From assembly GCA_033283325.1 (NCBI GenBank), contig JAWMQO010000002.1, forward strand, positions 372,001 to 436,000: a stretch of DNA of 64,000 nucleotides. Direction: 5' to 3'. The notes under the pieces were generated by a model. It saw only the letters and a program-made list of their open reading frames with translations. It searched no databases and was not told where the DNA came from. The position numbers were made by a program, and so were the translations under genes. The DNA comes from Mangrovimicrobium sp033283325 (GTDB taxonomy: Bacteria; Pseudomonadota; Gammaproteobacteria; Pseudomonadales; Halieaceae). This document shows positions 41,651-49,764 of this stretch, one piece after another. Positions within the stretch are counted from its first letter, which is position 1; each line of letters opens with the position of its first letter.

Positions 41651-42892
41651 TCAGATCTTGAATTGTACCGTCATCCACGCCTTGTCGACATCCACGTAGT
41701 TGTCGCTGTCGGCAAAAAAGCCGGCGTACTTCAGTTGCAGGCTCAGTTGCTTGTTCACCGGCCAGGTGGCAACCAGGTCGAGTTCAGAGCCGTAGTCGTC
41801 GCCCGACTCGTCAGCGGAGAACTCGTGGTAGGTGCCCGCCAGTTTGACCGGACCGAGTGCGCCGGCGAGGCCGAAGTAGATATCTTCGATACCGTCACCA
41901 GGGGTGACCAGGAACTGGTCGGCCCAACCCTGGAACTTGTGCAGGGTGGCGTAAGGGGTCTTGAAGCCGACACCGTCACCCGCGCCGAGAACTTCGTAGC
42001 CAAGGGTTGCGCTGAGTCCGGCAAAGCCGAGCTTGCCTTCGATCAGGTAGTAATCCGCGTCGTAATCCAGCGGCGAGTCGCCGGCGTCGCTTTGCGAAGC
42101 GTAGGCAGCGGTCAGGCCCAACGGGCCGAGTTTTCCGGCGTACTCTACACCCCAGGTGTCGGAAGAGTTGCCGGAAGAGCGTCCCAGGGGGTAGTCGGTG
42201 GCCGGATCGACATCCAGCAGGTAGCCGAAGCCGGTGAGCGTGTGGCTCTCGGCGATCTTCCAGTCGGCACGGATAAAGCTGTTCTCGCCGTGCAGGTTGG
42301 CGGGCTGTACCGGGCCGTCGTCGGGACCGAAGATCCGGTTGACGTTGTAGACGTAGGCGTAATCGAAAGTCACGCTCTCGCCGCCATAGTAAAGACGGAA
42401 GCCGTCGTAGGTCTGTTCGTTCTGGCGCCAGCCGACGCCACCGACGAAACGCTGGCTGCCGTGCAGGATGCGCTGGCGGCCGTAGGTGCCGCTGGTTTTC
42501 CCGTAGGCATATTTCGCCCAGGCCTGGTTGAAGTCGGTGCCCTCGGGGTCGGCGACCACCGGGTACTTGGTGTTGCCGTTGGCGGTGGAGTTGTAGTTGT
42601 CGTCGCCGATGGAGGTAACGTCGTCGAACTCCATCAGCATGGAGAAACCATTGTAAGCGGCTGAGGAATAGGTCAGCCGGCTGCGCAGCGTGGAGGCCGC
42701 GGCGTTCTTGTCGAAACCTTCCTGGTCCACGTATTCGAAACGGTAACGGAAGTCCAGGGAGGCCTTACCCATGGTGAACATTTCGGTAAAGCTCGTGGGA
42801 GCCGCTGGTGCTTCTTCGGCGCTCGCCGTAACACCCAGGGCGGCGAGGATCGCCCCGGACATGAGCGTACGTGCATATTTTACTACTGCCAT
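41651..42892 (-). CDS. Outer-membrane porin (alginate-export-like barrel)
   Basis: A 413-residue protein with a signal peptide (residues ~1-25, ending TASA) and repeated amphipathic beta strands; the C-terminus WMTVQFKI is usual for outer-membrane barrels. KASLDFRYRFEYVDQEGFDKNA and YGRQRILHGSQRFVGG resemble the alginate-export family of porins. In this context it probably admits nitrate or nitrite. Its leader has a sigma-54 candidate and a clear attenuator hairpin, so regulation with nitrate genes is likely. Confidence 0.82.
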   Translation of the reverse strand: MAVVKYARTLMSGAILAALGVTASAEEAPAAPTSFTEMFTMGKASLDFRYRFEYVDQEGFDKNAAASTLRSRLTYSSAAYNGFSMLMEFDDVTSIGDDNYNSTANGNTKYPVVADPEGTDFNQAWAKYAYGKTSGTYGRQRILHGSQRFVGGVGWRQNEQTYDGFRLYYGGESVTFDYAYVYNVNRIFGPDDGPVQPANLHGENSFIRADWKIAESHTLTGFGYLLDVDPATDYPLGRSSGNSSDTWGVEYAGKLGPLGLTAAYASQSDAGDSPLDYDADYYLIEGKLGFAGLSATLGYEVLGAGDGVGFKTPYATLHKFQGWADQFLVTPGDGIEDIYFGLAGALGPVKLAGTYHEFSADESGDDYGSELDLVATWPVNKQLSLQLKYAGFFADSDNYVDVDKAWMTVQFKI

Positions 42893-42911
42893 TTTCTTGC
42901 TCCTTAAAAAT

Positions 42912-42967
42912 AAAAAAAGCCTGCGCGCCTCACCCCTTCAGGGGTTTGGCGGGCAGGCATCGTTGCC
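42912..42967 (-). terminator. Leader attenuator with ANTAR-like hexaloop before the porin
   Basis: On the minus strand a long GC-rich hairpin (42958-42919; GCCTGC and CGCC pair with their partners, inner CCCC-tgaa-GGGG) is followed by seven U (42918-42912), immediately before the AAGGAG ribosome site of the porin gene. Just upstream, GGC-AACGAT-GCC (42967-42956) forms a hexaloop with A1 and G4, and its 3' arm is the first part of the terminator stem. The two structures are mutually exclusive, as the ANTAR mechanism requires. Confidence 0.7.
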
Positions 42968-43008
42968 GAATAACTGGTCAGTGTGGATTGTGTTCCCGAT
43001 GATCGTAA

Positions 43009-43022
43009 GCAATTAGCGGGCC
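43009..43022 (-). promoter_or_regulatory. Candidate sigma-54 promoter of the porin gene
   Basis: TGGCCCG-ctaa-TTGCT on the minus strand: GG at 43022-43021, GC at 43010-43009, exact 10-bp gap, one mismatch to TGGCACG. The predicted start at about 42998 gives a ~105-base leader that contains the attenuator. No NtrC sites were identified with confidence. Confidence 0.65.
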
Positions 43023-43145
43023 ACATGAGTTAAGTGATTGTAAAACAGATGTTTTTAAAATTTTTTCCAGCTAAGAAGAGGTCGCTTAACTGTACGTCCG
43101 AGTGCACGACGCACAGATATGGGTAGCGAGCTGCACCTCAATCGT

Positions 43146-44909
43146 TCAACGGAAAAGGAAGTAGAGGCTTGCCAGTTGAGCGAGCAGGAGGGCACCGCAC
43201 AGTGCCTTCCAGACCCGCAGGGGGTCGCGTTGCAAGAGGGGGCGGCGGTCGTATTCGAGGTAGCGCGGGTTGGGGTGTTTGAGCTCGTGGGCGAACTCCA
43301 TCACATCGCCGTGGCGGCGCTCCGGTTCGAAGCGCAGGCCTTTGCGCAGGGCGCCGTCCACCCAGTGGGGGATGTGCGGGTTGTAGCGGTAGCTCTCGGT
43401 GTAGCGCGTGGCGAGGTAGGCACGGCGGGACTTGCAGTTCTCCAGTTTTCCGCCAAAGGGTTGTTTGCCGGTGAGCATCTCGTAGCTGATCACCGCCAGT
43501 GAAAACTGGTCTGACTGGTAGCCGGGTCGCGCACCGAGGGTGTGTTCCGGCGCTGAGTAGTTTGCGGTTCCGAGGGGAATATCCCGTTGCAAAGGCGTGC
43601 TGATTTCGCTGATGCCCGCCACGTGACAGGCGCCGAAATCCACCAGTTTTATGTGTCCGTGGCGATCGATGAGTATATTGTCGGGCTTGAGGTCCTGGTG
43701 CAGGGTCTCGCGCCGGTGGAAGGCGCGCACGCCCTTGGCGATCTGCTCGATGAGATAGACGGCTTCTTCTACCTGCGGCCGCGGGTTCTCCAGCATCCAG
43801 CGCGAAAGGGTAATTCCCGCCACGTATTCGGTAAGGTAATAGAGGCAGCTCTTGGCGCGCGGCGGTTCCACAACCCGCACCACGTAGGGGCTGTGAATCC
43901 GCGAGCCTATCCAGCTCTCCATCACGAAGCGCTCGATGTAGGCCGGATCGTCCTCGAAGTTTACCGAGGGCGTTTTCATGCAGAACTGCTCTCCGCTTTC
44001 CACATCCTCGACGTGATAGACCTGGCTGCGGGTGCTGGCGTGCAGTTCCCGGATGACGCGGTAGCCGTCGAGGATCATGTCCGGCTCGAGCAGGGGCGGG
44101 AAGTGCAGCTCCGTCAGCTGGCTGACGACGTCGTCGATATCGGCGGTGGGAAGGGTCTCGACCCGCAGCAGCTGGCAGCTGATGTTGTCAGTGCTGCCGG
44201 CTGCCAGCGCGGCATGCGCGATACGCTGGCAGATCGATTCCAGCTCGCCCGCCCCGGCATCCTCGAGGAAGGCGGCGAGGTCCGCGGTGGGGAGGGTGTC
44301 GTGGATGCCGTCGGTCGTGAGTACGTAGAGGTCGCCCTGCTCCACCGGCTCGCAGCGGTAATCCACTTCGAGGTGTACGTCCATGCCCAGCGCGCGGGTA
44401 AGGTAGGCGTGGTTTTCCGATACCGGCATGCTGTGATCGGTGGTGAGCTGGAGCAGCTCGCCTCCCCTATAGCGGTAAATCCGGCTGTCGCCAACATGAA
44501 AGATATGTGCCTGCCGGGATTTCAGCACAAGGGCGCTGAAGGTGGTGAGATAGCCGCGGGTGCTGTCCGCGTAACTGCGGCCCCGGTTGTAGAGCCAGCG
44601 GTTGAGTGATGTCAGAACCTGTCCCCCGGACTTGCGCGCGCTCCAGGTTTCCGGGGTGGAAAAATAATCGGTGAGAAAGCCGGTGACCGCGGTCTGGCTG
44701 GCTTCCTTGCCCGCCTCCGCCGCGCTGATGCCATCGGCAATGACCGCCGCCGCGCCCTTGCTGCCAAGGAGGACGCCCTCGGGCAGGCGAATGCCGATGG
44801 CGTCCTCGTTGTCAGGCTTGCGGCCCGCGTCGCTGTACTGGCCCAGGTCCAGGGCCAGTTTGCCGCAGCCCAGGTGTGACGGCGAAGGCGTCCCGGGGTT
44901 TTCTGTCAT
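43146..44909 (-). CDS. Fused PP2C-type phosphatase / serine-threonine protein kinase, membrane-anchored
   Basis: A 587-residue bifunctional protein. Residues ~20-255 are a PP2C phosphatase: DAGRKPDNEDA and VIADGISAAEAG hold the metal Asp residues, and VLTTDGIHD the third. Residues ~270-540 are a kinase: CMKTPSV (VAIK-type Lys), catalytic loop HQDLKPDN (HRD to HQD), DFGACH, and SAPE. The C-terminal 20 residues form one membrane helix. It overlaps narK by one base. In Pseudomonas a homologue stands between the nitrate transporter and nirB (the PA1782 region), so a role in nitrate control is suspected but untested here. Confidence 0.93.
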   Translation of the reverse strand: MTENPGTPSPSHLGCGKLALDLGQYSDAGRKPDNEDAIGIRLPEGVLLGSKGAAAVIADGISAAEAGKEASQTAVTGFLTDYFSTPETWSARKSGGQVLTSLNRWLYNRGRSYADSTRGYLTTFSALVLKSRQAHIFHVGDSRIYRYRGGELLQLTTDHSMPVSENHAYLTRALGMDVHLEVDYRCEPVEQGDLYVLTTDGIHDTLPTADLAAFLEDAGAGELESICQRIAHAALAAGSTDNISCQLLRVETLPTADIDDVVSQLTELHFPPLLEPDMILDGYRVIRELHASTRSQVYHVEDVESGEQFCMKTPSVNFEDDPAYIERFVMESWIGSRIHSPYVVRVVEPPRAKSCLYYLTEYVAGITLSRWMLENPRPQVEEAVYLIEQIAKGVRAFHRRETLHQDLKPDNILIDRHGHIKLVDFGACHVAGISEISTPLQRDIPLGTANYSAPEHTLGARPGYQSDQFSLAVISYEMLTGKQPFGGKLENCKSRRAYLATRYTESYRYNPHIPHWVDGALRKGLRFEPERRHGDVMEFAHELKHPNPRYLEYDRRPLLQRDPLRVWKALCGALLLAQLASLYFLFR

Positions 44910-46378
44910 CAGGCAACGTCGATCAGTTGAACCGTGCCGTCCGGCAGCACTTCACGCATCTGGCCGGAGGGCTCCTCGAGCAGGAATTGTACGATAAAGA
45001 AGCATATCGCAGCGCTGCCGGCGATCACCATGAAGAAGGTGGAGTTATCGACGAAGGAAAGAACCGTGAGATAAGTTACCGCGCCGACGTTGCCGAATGC
45101 CCCGGTCATGCCGGCGATCTGGCCGGTCATGCGTCGCTTGATCAGCGGCACGACGGCGAACACCGCGCCCTCCCCGGCCTGGACGAAGAAGGAGCAGGCC
45201 ATGGTGGCTGCGACAGCTGCGGGAATCCACCAGCCCGAATCGACCTGCGACATTACAAGATATCCCAGGGTAAGGCCGGCGATGAGGATTGCCAGGGAGC
45301 GTTTGCGACCGAAGGTGTCGGAGAGATAGCCGCCACCGGGGCGGGCGACGAGGTTCATGAAGGCGAAGCCCGAGGCCAGCAGGCCGGCGTAGACCGCGTC
45401 GAGTTCGAAAGTGTCCATGAAGAACAGCGGTAGCATTGAGACCACTGCCAGTTCGGAACCGAAGGTGACGAAGTAGGCCCAGTTGAGTGCCGCGACCTGG
45501 CGGAACTTGTAGCGCTCGTACTCGGGAACGCCGTCCTTGAGGTTGTCCTTGTTCACCTTCCAGATCTGGCTGGTCTGGAACAGGAAGAGCACCACGAACA
45601 GCGCGTAGAGGCTGGAGGTCGCGGTCTGGGAGAGCAGCCCGAGGTTTATCGGGGACAGTTTCCAGGTCAGTACGGCGAGCGCGATGTACAGGGGCAGGGT
45701 CATGGCGATGTAAAAGAGGAGATCACCCCGTGAGCTCACTTCCAGGCCGCCGTGGCGCTTGGGCTTGAAGTAGGTGGAACCCTTCGGGGTGTTGCGGGCG
45801 CGGATGTAGAAGAAGATGCCATAGAGGAAGGCGATCAGTCCCGCCGTGGCGATGGCGTAGCGCCAGCCGTCGTCACCGCCATAAAGCAGGGCGATGGTCG
45901 GCAAGGTCATTGCGGCCGCAGCGGAGCCGAAATTGCCCCAGCCGCCGTAGATACCCTGGGCCATGCCCACCTGGCGGGCGGGGAACCACTCGCCCACCAG
46001 GCGAATGCCGATGACGAAGCCGGCGCCGACGAAGCCGCCGAGGAAGCGGAACAGAGCTAGCATTTCATAGGAGGTGGCGAAGGCGAAGCCCCAGCAGAAG
46101 AAGGCCGAGATCATCAGCAGGGCGCTGAACACGATGCGCGGGCCGAAGCGGTCCACCAGCATGCCGATCACGATGCGCGCGGGAATGGTCAGCGCCACGT
46201 TGAGAATCAGCAGGGCTTTCACCTCCTGGTCGCTGAGTGTAAAGGCCTCGCGGATATGGGCCAGCAGGGGGGCGTGGCTGAACCAGACCACGAAGGTGAG
46301 GAAAAAGGCGAACCAGCCCAGGTGCAGGGTGCGGATGGCGGGGTCGGAAAAATTCAAAATCTTAACGGGGCTGCTCAT
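44909..46378 (-). CDS. narK: Nitrate/nitrite MFS transporter
   Basis: A 489-residue MFS protein with 12 predicted helices. The conserved NarK features include the first-helix WFAFFLTFVVWFSHAP, the motif GMLVDRFGPR and GGWGNFGSAAAAMTLP (nitrate-signature Gly-rich helix 5). It moves nitrate into, or nitrite out of, the cytoplasm. It gives this strain a second uptake route in addition to NrtABD. The ATG at 46378 follows GGAGG. The leader carries a sigma-54 candidate. Confidence 0.92.
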   Translation of the reverse strand: MSSPVKILNFSDPAIRTLHLGWFAFFLTFVVWFSHAPLLAHIREAFTLSDQEVKALLILNVALTIPARIVIGMLVDRFGPRIVFSALLMISAFFCWGFAFATSYEMLALFRFLGGFVGAGFVIGIRLVGEWFPARQVGMAQGIYGGWGNFGSAAAAMTLPTIALLYGGDDGWRYAIATAGLIAFLYGIFFYIRARNTPKGSTYFKPKRHGGLEVSSRGDLLFYIAMTLPLYIALAVLTWKLSPINLGLLSQTATSSLYALFVVLFLFQTSQIWKVNKDNLKDGVPEYERYKFRQVAALNWAYFVTFGSELAVVSMLPLFFMDTFELDAVYAGLLASGFAFMNLVARPGGGYLSDTFGRKRSLAILIAGLTLGYLVMSQVDSGWWIPAAVAATMACSFFVQAGEGAVFAVVPLIKRRMTGQIAGMTGAFGNVGAVTYLTVLSFVDNSTFFMVIAGSAAICFFIVQFLLEEPSGQMREVLPDGTVQLIDVA

Positions 46379-46509
46379 TGAAGAGCCTCCTTCAGCTGGT
46401 TATAGATGATCAAATTGGTTTGGGGGGTTGATCGGACAGCGACCCGCCGTTAGGTCGATACCGGATATGCCATCGGAGGGGGAAAAGATTTCCGGGTGAT
46501 GACATAGTA

Positions 46510-46523
46510 GGCACGGGATTTGC
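46510..46523 (+). promoter_or_regulatory. Candidate sigma-54 promoter of nirB
   Basis: AGGCACG-ggat-TTGCA: GG at 46510-46511, GC at 46522-46523, 10-bp gap, an almost perfect -24/-12 element. It would start transcription near 46535 and give a ~220-base leader before the nirB ATG, long enough for RNA-based control. Confidence 0.7.
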
Positions 46524-46573
46524 AACATTTATACCAAGACAGCAGTCCAGGCGCGAAATCGCCCCGGAAGTGA

Positions 46574-46587
46574 GCAAAACCGGGGCC
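46574..46587 (-). promoter_or_regulatory. Candidate sigma-54 promoter of narK
   Basis: On the minus strand AGGCCCC-ggtt-TTGCT: GG at 46587-46586 and GC at 46575-46574 with the 10-bp gap; two mismatches to consensus. The predicted start near 46563 lies inside the nirB leader, so this and the nirB promoter face each other and their RNAs would overlap by about 28 bases. It coincides with a 7-bp hairpin (GCCCCGG/CCGGGGC). Confidence 0.45.
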
Positions 46588-46756
46588 TAAACGCCTTCAT
46601 TACGCACTAATTTCAGGAAACAACTCCAAAGGTGGATGCGCGAACTTGGTGCGTATGCACTGTTGTGCGCGCTCTTTCGGTGCAGATTTGCGCTTTTCCA
46701 CCCTTGAAGTCGAGGCCCAGCCGGTCCTGGTTTTTTGTACTTTGAGGAGAAGTAGC

Positions 46757-49297
46757 ATGAGCAATCGCGAGATCGTAGTAGTCGGAAACGGCATGGTCGG
46801 TCACCACTTCGTGGAGACCCTGGTAAAGGCCGAGACCGGTGATCGCATTACCGTGATTGGCGGCGAGCCCCGCCCCGCCTATGACCGGGTTCACCTTTCC
46901 GACGTATTCGCCGGCCGTTCCCCGGAAGACCTGGCCATGACCACCCGCGAGACCTACCAGGGCTGGGGCGTCAACGGCATTTTCGGTGACCCGGTGGCCA
47001 CTGTCGACCGGGACAGGAAGGTCGTTGTCACCGAAGGTGATCGCGAGATCGCCTACGACAAGCTGATCCTCGCCACCGGCTCCTATCCTTTCGTGCCTCC
47101 CGTACCCGGCCACGAAAACAAGCGCTGCCTCGTCTACCGCACCATCGATGATCTCGGCCATATCCGCGCTACTGCCAAGGACAGCAAGATCGGCGTAGTG
47201 GTCGGCGGCGGCCTGCTCGGCCTGGAATGCGCCAACGCGCTGAAAAACCTGGGCCTCGAGACCCACGTGGTGGAATTCGCCCCGGGCCTGATGGGCGTGC
47301 AGCTGGACGAGGGCGGCTCCGGCATGCTGCGGCGCAAGATCGAGGAACTGGACGTCACCGTCCACACCAGCAAGAACACCAAACAGATAGTAGAAGGTGA
47401 CGAATGCGCCCTGCGCATGGAATTCGCCGATGACTCGGTGCTGGAGACCGACATGATCGTGTTCTCCGCCGGCATCCGCCCCTGGGACCAGTTGGGTCGC
47501 GACTGCGGCCTGGAGGTCGGCGAGCGCGGCGGAATCGTGATCGACCAGAAATGCCGCACCTCCGACAGCGACATCTACGCCATCGGTGAATGCGCCCTCT
47601 TCGGCGGTCGTATCTTCGGCCTGGTTGCGCCGGGTTACCGTATGGCGGAAACCGCAGTGGGCAGTCTCGGCAGCACTGAGGGCGCACTGTTCCAGGGCGC
47701 GGACATGAGCACCAAGCTGAAGCTGCTGGGGGTCGACGTGGGCTCCATCGGCGATGCCCACGGCCGCACGGCAGGCTCTATGTCATTTGTCTTCAGTGAC
47801 CAGCGCGAAAATGTCTACAAGCGCCTGGTCACCAGCGCCGATGGAAAGCTCCTGCTGGGCGCGGTGCTGGTCGGCGACTGCGATGACTACGACACCCTGC
47901 TGCAGTACTACCTCAACGAGATCGAGCTGCCGGGAGATCCCCAGGCCCTGATCCTGCCCAATGTGGGCGGCGGACCGATTGCGCTGGGCGTCGCCGCCCT
48001 GCCGATGACCGCCAGCATCTGCTCATGCCACAACGTCACCAAGGGCGACATCGTCGCCGCGATCGACGGCGGTTGCTGCACCCTCGGTGATGTGAAGTCT
48101 TCGACCAAGGCGAGCACTGGCTGCGGCGGCTGTGCCGCGATGCTGAAAAACCTCGTCGACGACGAGCTGACGTCCCGCGGTGTGGAAGTGGATACCAGCA
48201 TCTGTGAGCACTTCCCCTACACCCGCCAGGATATCTACGGCATCGTGCGGGTGGAGAATATCCATTCATTCGGCGAATTGCTGGAAAAACACGGCAAGGG
48301 CCACGGCTGTGACATCTGCAAGCCCGCGGTAGCCTCCATCCTCGCCAGCTGCTGGAACGACTACGTGCTGGAGACGCCCCACTCGGTACTGCAGGACACC
48401 AACGACCGTTACCTCGCCAACCTGCAAAAAGACGGTACTTACTCGGTGGTGCCGCGGGTTGCCGGCGGTGAGATCACCCCGGAAAAACTGGTGGTCCTCG
48501 GCCAGGTGGCAAAGAAGTATGACCTCTACACGAAGATCACCGGCGGCCAGCGCATCGACCTGTTCGGCGCGCGCATGGAGCAACTGCCGGCGATCTGGCG
48601 CGAGCTGGTGGACGCCGGCTTTGAGACCGGCCACGCCTACGGCAAGGCCCTGCGTACGGTGAAGTCCTGTGTCGGCTCCACCTGGTGCCGCTATGGAGTG
48701 CAGGATTCTGTCGGCATGGCCATCGTGCTGGAGAACCGCTACAAGGGCCTGCGTTCGCCGCACAAGCTGAAGAGTGCTGTCTCCGGCTGTACCCGCGAGT
48801 GCGCCGAGGCCCAGTCCAAGGACTTCGGCGTCATCGCCACGGAAAATGGCTGGAACCTCTACCTCTGCGGTAATGGCGGCATGAAGCCGCGTCACGCGGA
48901 CCTCTTCGCCACGGACCTCGATGACGAGACCCTGATCAAGTACATCGACCGTTTCCTGATGTTCTATGTGAAGACTGCGGATCGCCTGCAGCGCACCTCG
49001 GTGTGGATGGACAACCTGGAGGGCGGCCTCGACTACCTGCGCTCGGTGATTATCGATGACAGCCTCGGTATCTGCGCGGAACTCGAAACGCAGATGCAGG
49101 CGGTGGTCGACAGCTACCAGTGCGAGTGGAAGACCACCATCGAGAATCCCGAGAAGGTCAAGCAGTTCACGCACTTCGTCAACGCCGACGAGAGCGACAG
49201 CAACGTGGTGTTCGTGCGCGAGCGCGAGCAGATACGTCCCGCGCGCCCGGAGGAAAAGGGCGCCCCGGACGGGGACCTGCTGGCCACAGCTTCCTGA
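46757..49297 (+). CDS. nirB: NADH-dependent nitrite reductase large subunit
   Basis: NirB reduces nitrite to ammonium with NADH. The 846-residue protein has an N-terminal FAD domain (VVVGNGMVGHHFVE), an NAD domain (GVVVGGGLLGLECANAL), a BFD-like [2Fe-2S] domain (CSCHNVTKGD and CGGC), and the siroheme/[4Fe-4S] part with CVGSTWCRYG and the second Cys pair SGCTRECAEAQ. Length is typical. ATG 46757 has GAGGAGAAG upstream and matches the family start (MSNREIVVVGNG). nirD follows after 123 bp that contain a REP-like palindrome. Confidence 0.96.
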   Translation: MSNREIVVVGNGMVGHHFVETLVKAETGDRITVIGGEPRPAYDRVHLSDVFAGRSPEDLAMTTRETYQGWGVNGIFGDPVATVDRDRKVVVTEGDREIAYDKLILATGSYPFVPPVPGHENKRCLVYRTIDDLGHIRATAKDSKIGVVVGGGLLGLECANALKNLGLETHVVEFAPGLMGVQLDEGGSGMLRRKIEELDVTVHTSKNTKQIVEGDECALRMEFADDSVLETDMIVFSAGIRPWDQLGRDCGLEVGERGGIVIDQKCRTSDSDIYAIGECALFGGRIFGLVAPGYRMAETAVGSLGSTEGALFQGADMSTKLKLLGVDVGSIGDAHGRTAGSMSFVFSDQRENVYKRLVTSADGKLLLGAVLVGDCDDYDTLLQYYLNEIELPGDPQALILPNVGGGPIALGVAALPMTASICSCHNVTKGDIVAAIDGGCCTLGDVKSSTKASTGCGGCAAMLKNLVDDELTSRGVEVDTSICEHFPYTRQDIYGIVRVENIHSFGELLEKHGKGHGCDICKPAVASILASCWNDYVLETPHSVLQDTNDRYLANLQKDGTYSVVPRVAGGEITPEKLVVLGQVAKKYDLYTKITGGQRIDLFGARMEQLPAIWRELVDAGFETGHAYGKALRTVKSCVGSTWCRYGVQDSVGMAIVLENRYKGLRSPHKLKSAVSGCTRECAEAQSKDFGVIATENGWNLYLCGNGGMKPRHADLFATDLDDETLIKYIDRFLMFYVKTADRLQRTSVWMDNLEGGLDYLRSVIIDDSLGICAELETQMQAVVDSYQCEWKTTIENPEKVKQFTHFVNADESDSNVVFVREREQIRPARPEEKGAPDGDLLATAS

Positions 49298-49305
49298 TAT
49301 CGACC

Positions 49306-49363
49306 TGTAGGAGCCCGCTTTGTGGACGATCCCCAAACACCGGATCGCTCACGGCGCGGGCTC
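49306..49363. repeat. REP-like palindrome between nirB and nirD
   Basis: Outer arms GAGCCCGC (49311-49318) and GCGGGCTC (49356-49363) enclose inner arms CGATCC (49327-49332) and GGATCG (49342-49347). The left end TGTAGGAGCCCGCT (49306-49319) matches the unit at 16153-16166 in 13 of 14 bases. In the transcript it would fold between two cistrons and may set the nirB:nirD ratio. Confidence 0.6.
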
Positions 49364-49420
49364 AGACAAAACGAGCCCCTGGATACAGCGGGCCCTTGAA
49401 AGAATACAAAGGTGAAGAAA

Positions 49421-49753
49421 ATGAGCAACTGGACTGACATCTGCAGCGTCGCCGACATCCTCCCCAATGCGGGCCGCTGCGCCCTGCACGAAGGCGAGCA
49501 GGTGGCGATTTTCCGCGTATCCCAGGGCGATAGCGAGGCCTGGTTCGCACTCTCCAACTTCGATCCCTGCAGCGGCGCCAACGTCATCAGCCGCGGCATC
49601 GTCGGCAGCCAGGGCGAGCACCTGGTAGTGGCCTCCCCGGTCTACAAGCAGCACTTCCGCCTCGACACCGGCGAGTGCCTGGAAGAAGAAAACGTGAGCC
49701 TGAAAACCTGGCCGGTCCGGGTGGAAGGCGACAAGGTGCAACTGGCAGGCTGA
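49421..49753 (+). CDS. nirD: Nitrite reductase small subunit
   Basis: A 110-residue Rieske-fold protein, partner of NirB. ALHEGEQVAIFRV and ALSNFDPCSGANVISRGIVG match NirD, and SPVYKQHFRLDTGECLEE is the usual C-terminal part. The Rieske Cys/His ligands are absent, as normal for NirD, which holds no cluster. ATG 49421 was chosen; a GTG three codons upstream is possible. The next gene begins 11 bp after its stop. Confidence 0.94.
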   Translation: MSNWTDICSVADILPNAGRCALHEGEQVAIFRVSQGDSEAWFALSNFDPCSGANVISRGIVGSQGEHLVVASPVYKQHFRLDTGECLEEENVSLKTWPVRVEGDKVQLAG

Positions 49754-49764
49754 GGGACTTCCCC

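Noticed and set aside
42968..42998. First (P1) ANTAR hairpin in the porin leader
   Set aside because: Known ANTAR targets have two hexaloop hairpins; I could find only the second with pairing good enough to report.
46715..46736. Intrinsic terminator in the nirB leader (CCAG-ccggtc-CTGG then six T)
   Set aside because: Only a 4-bp stem and no clear ANTAR hexaloop was found upstream; kept out of the feature list although the T-run is suggestive.
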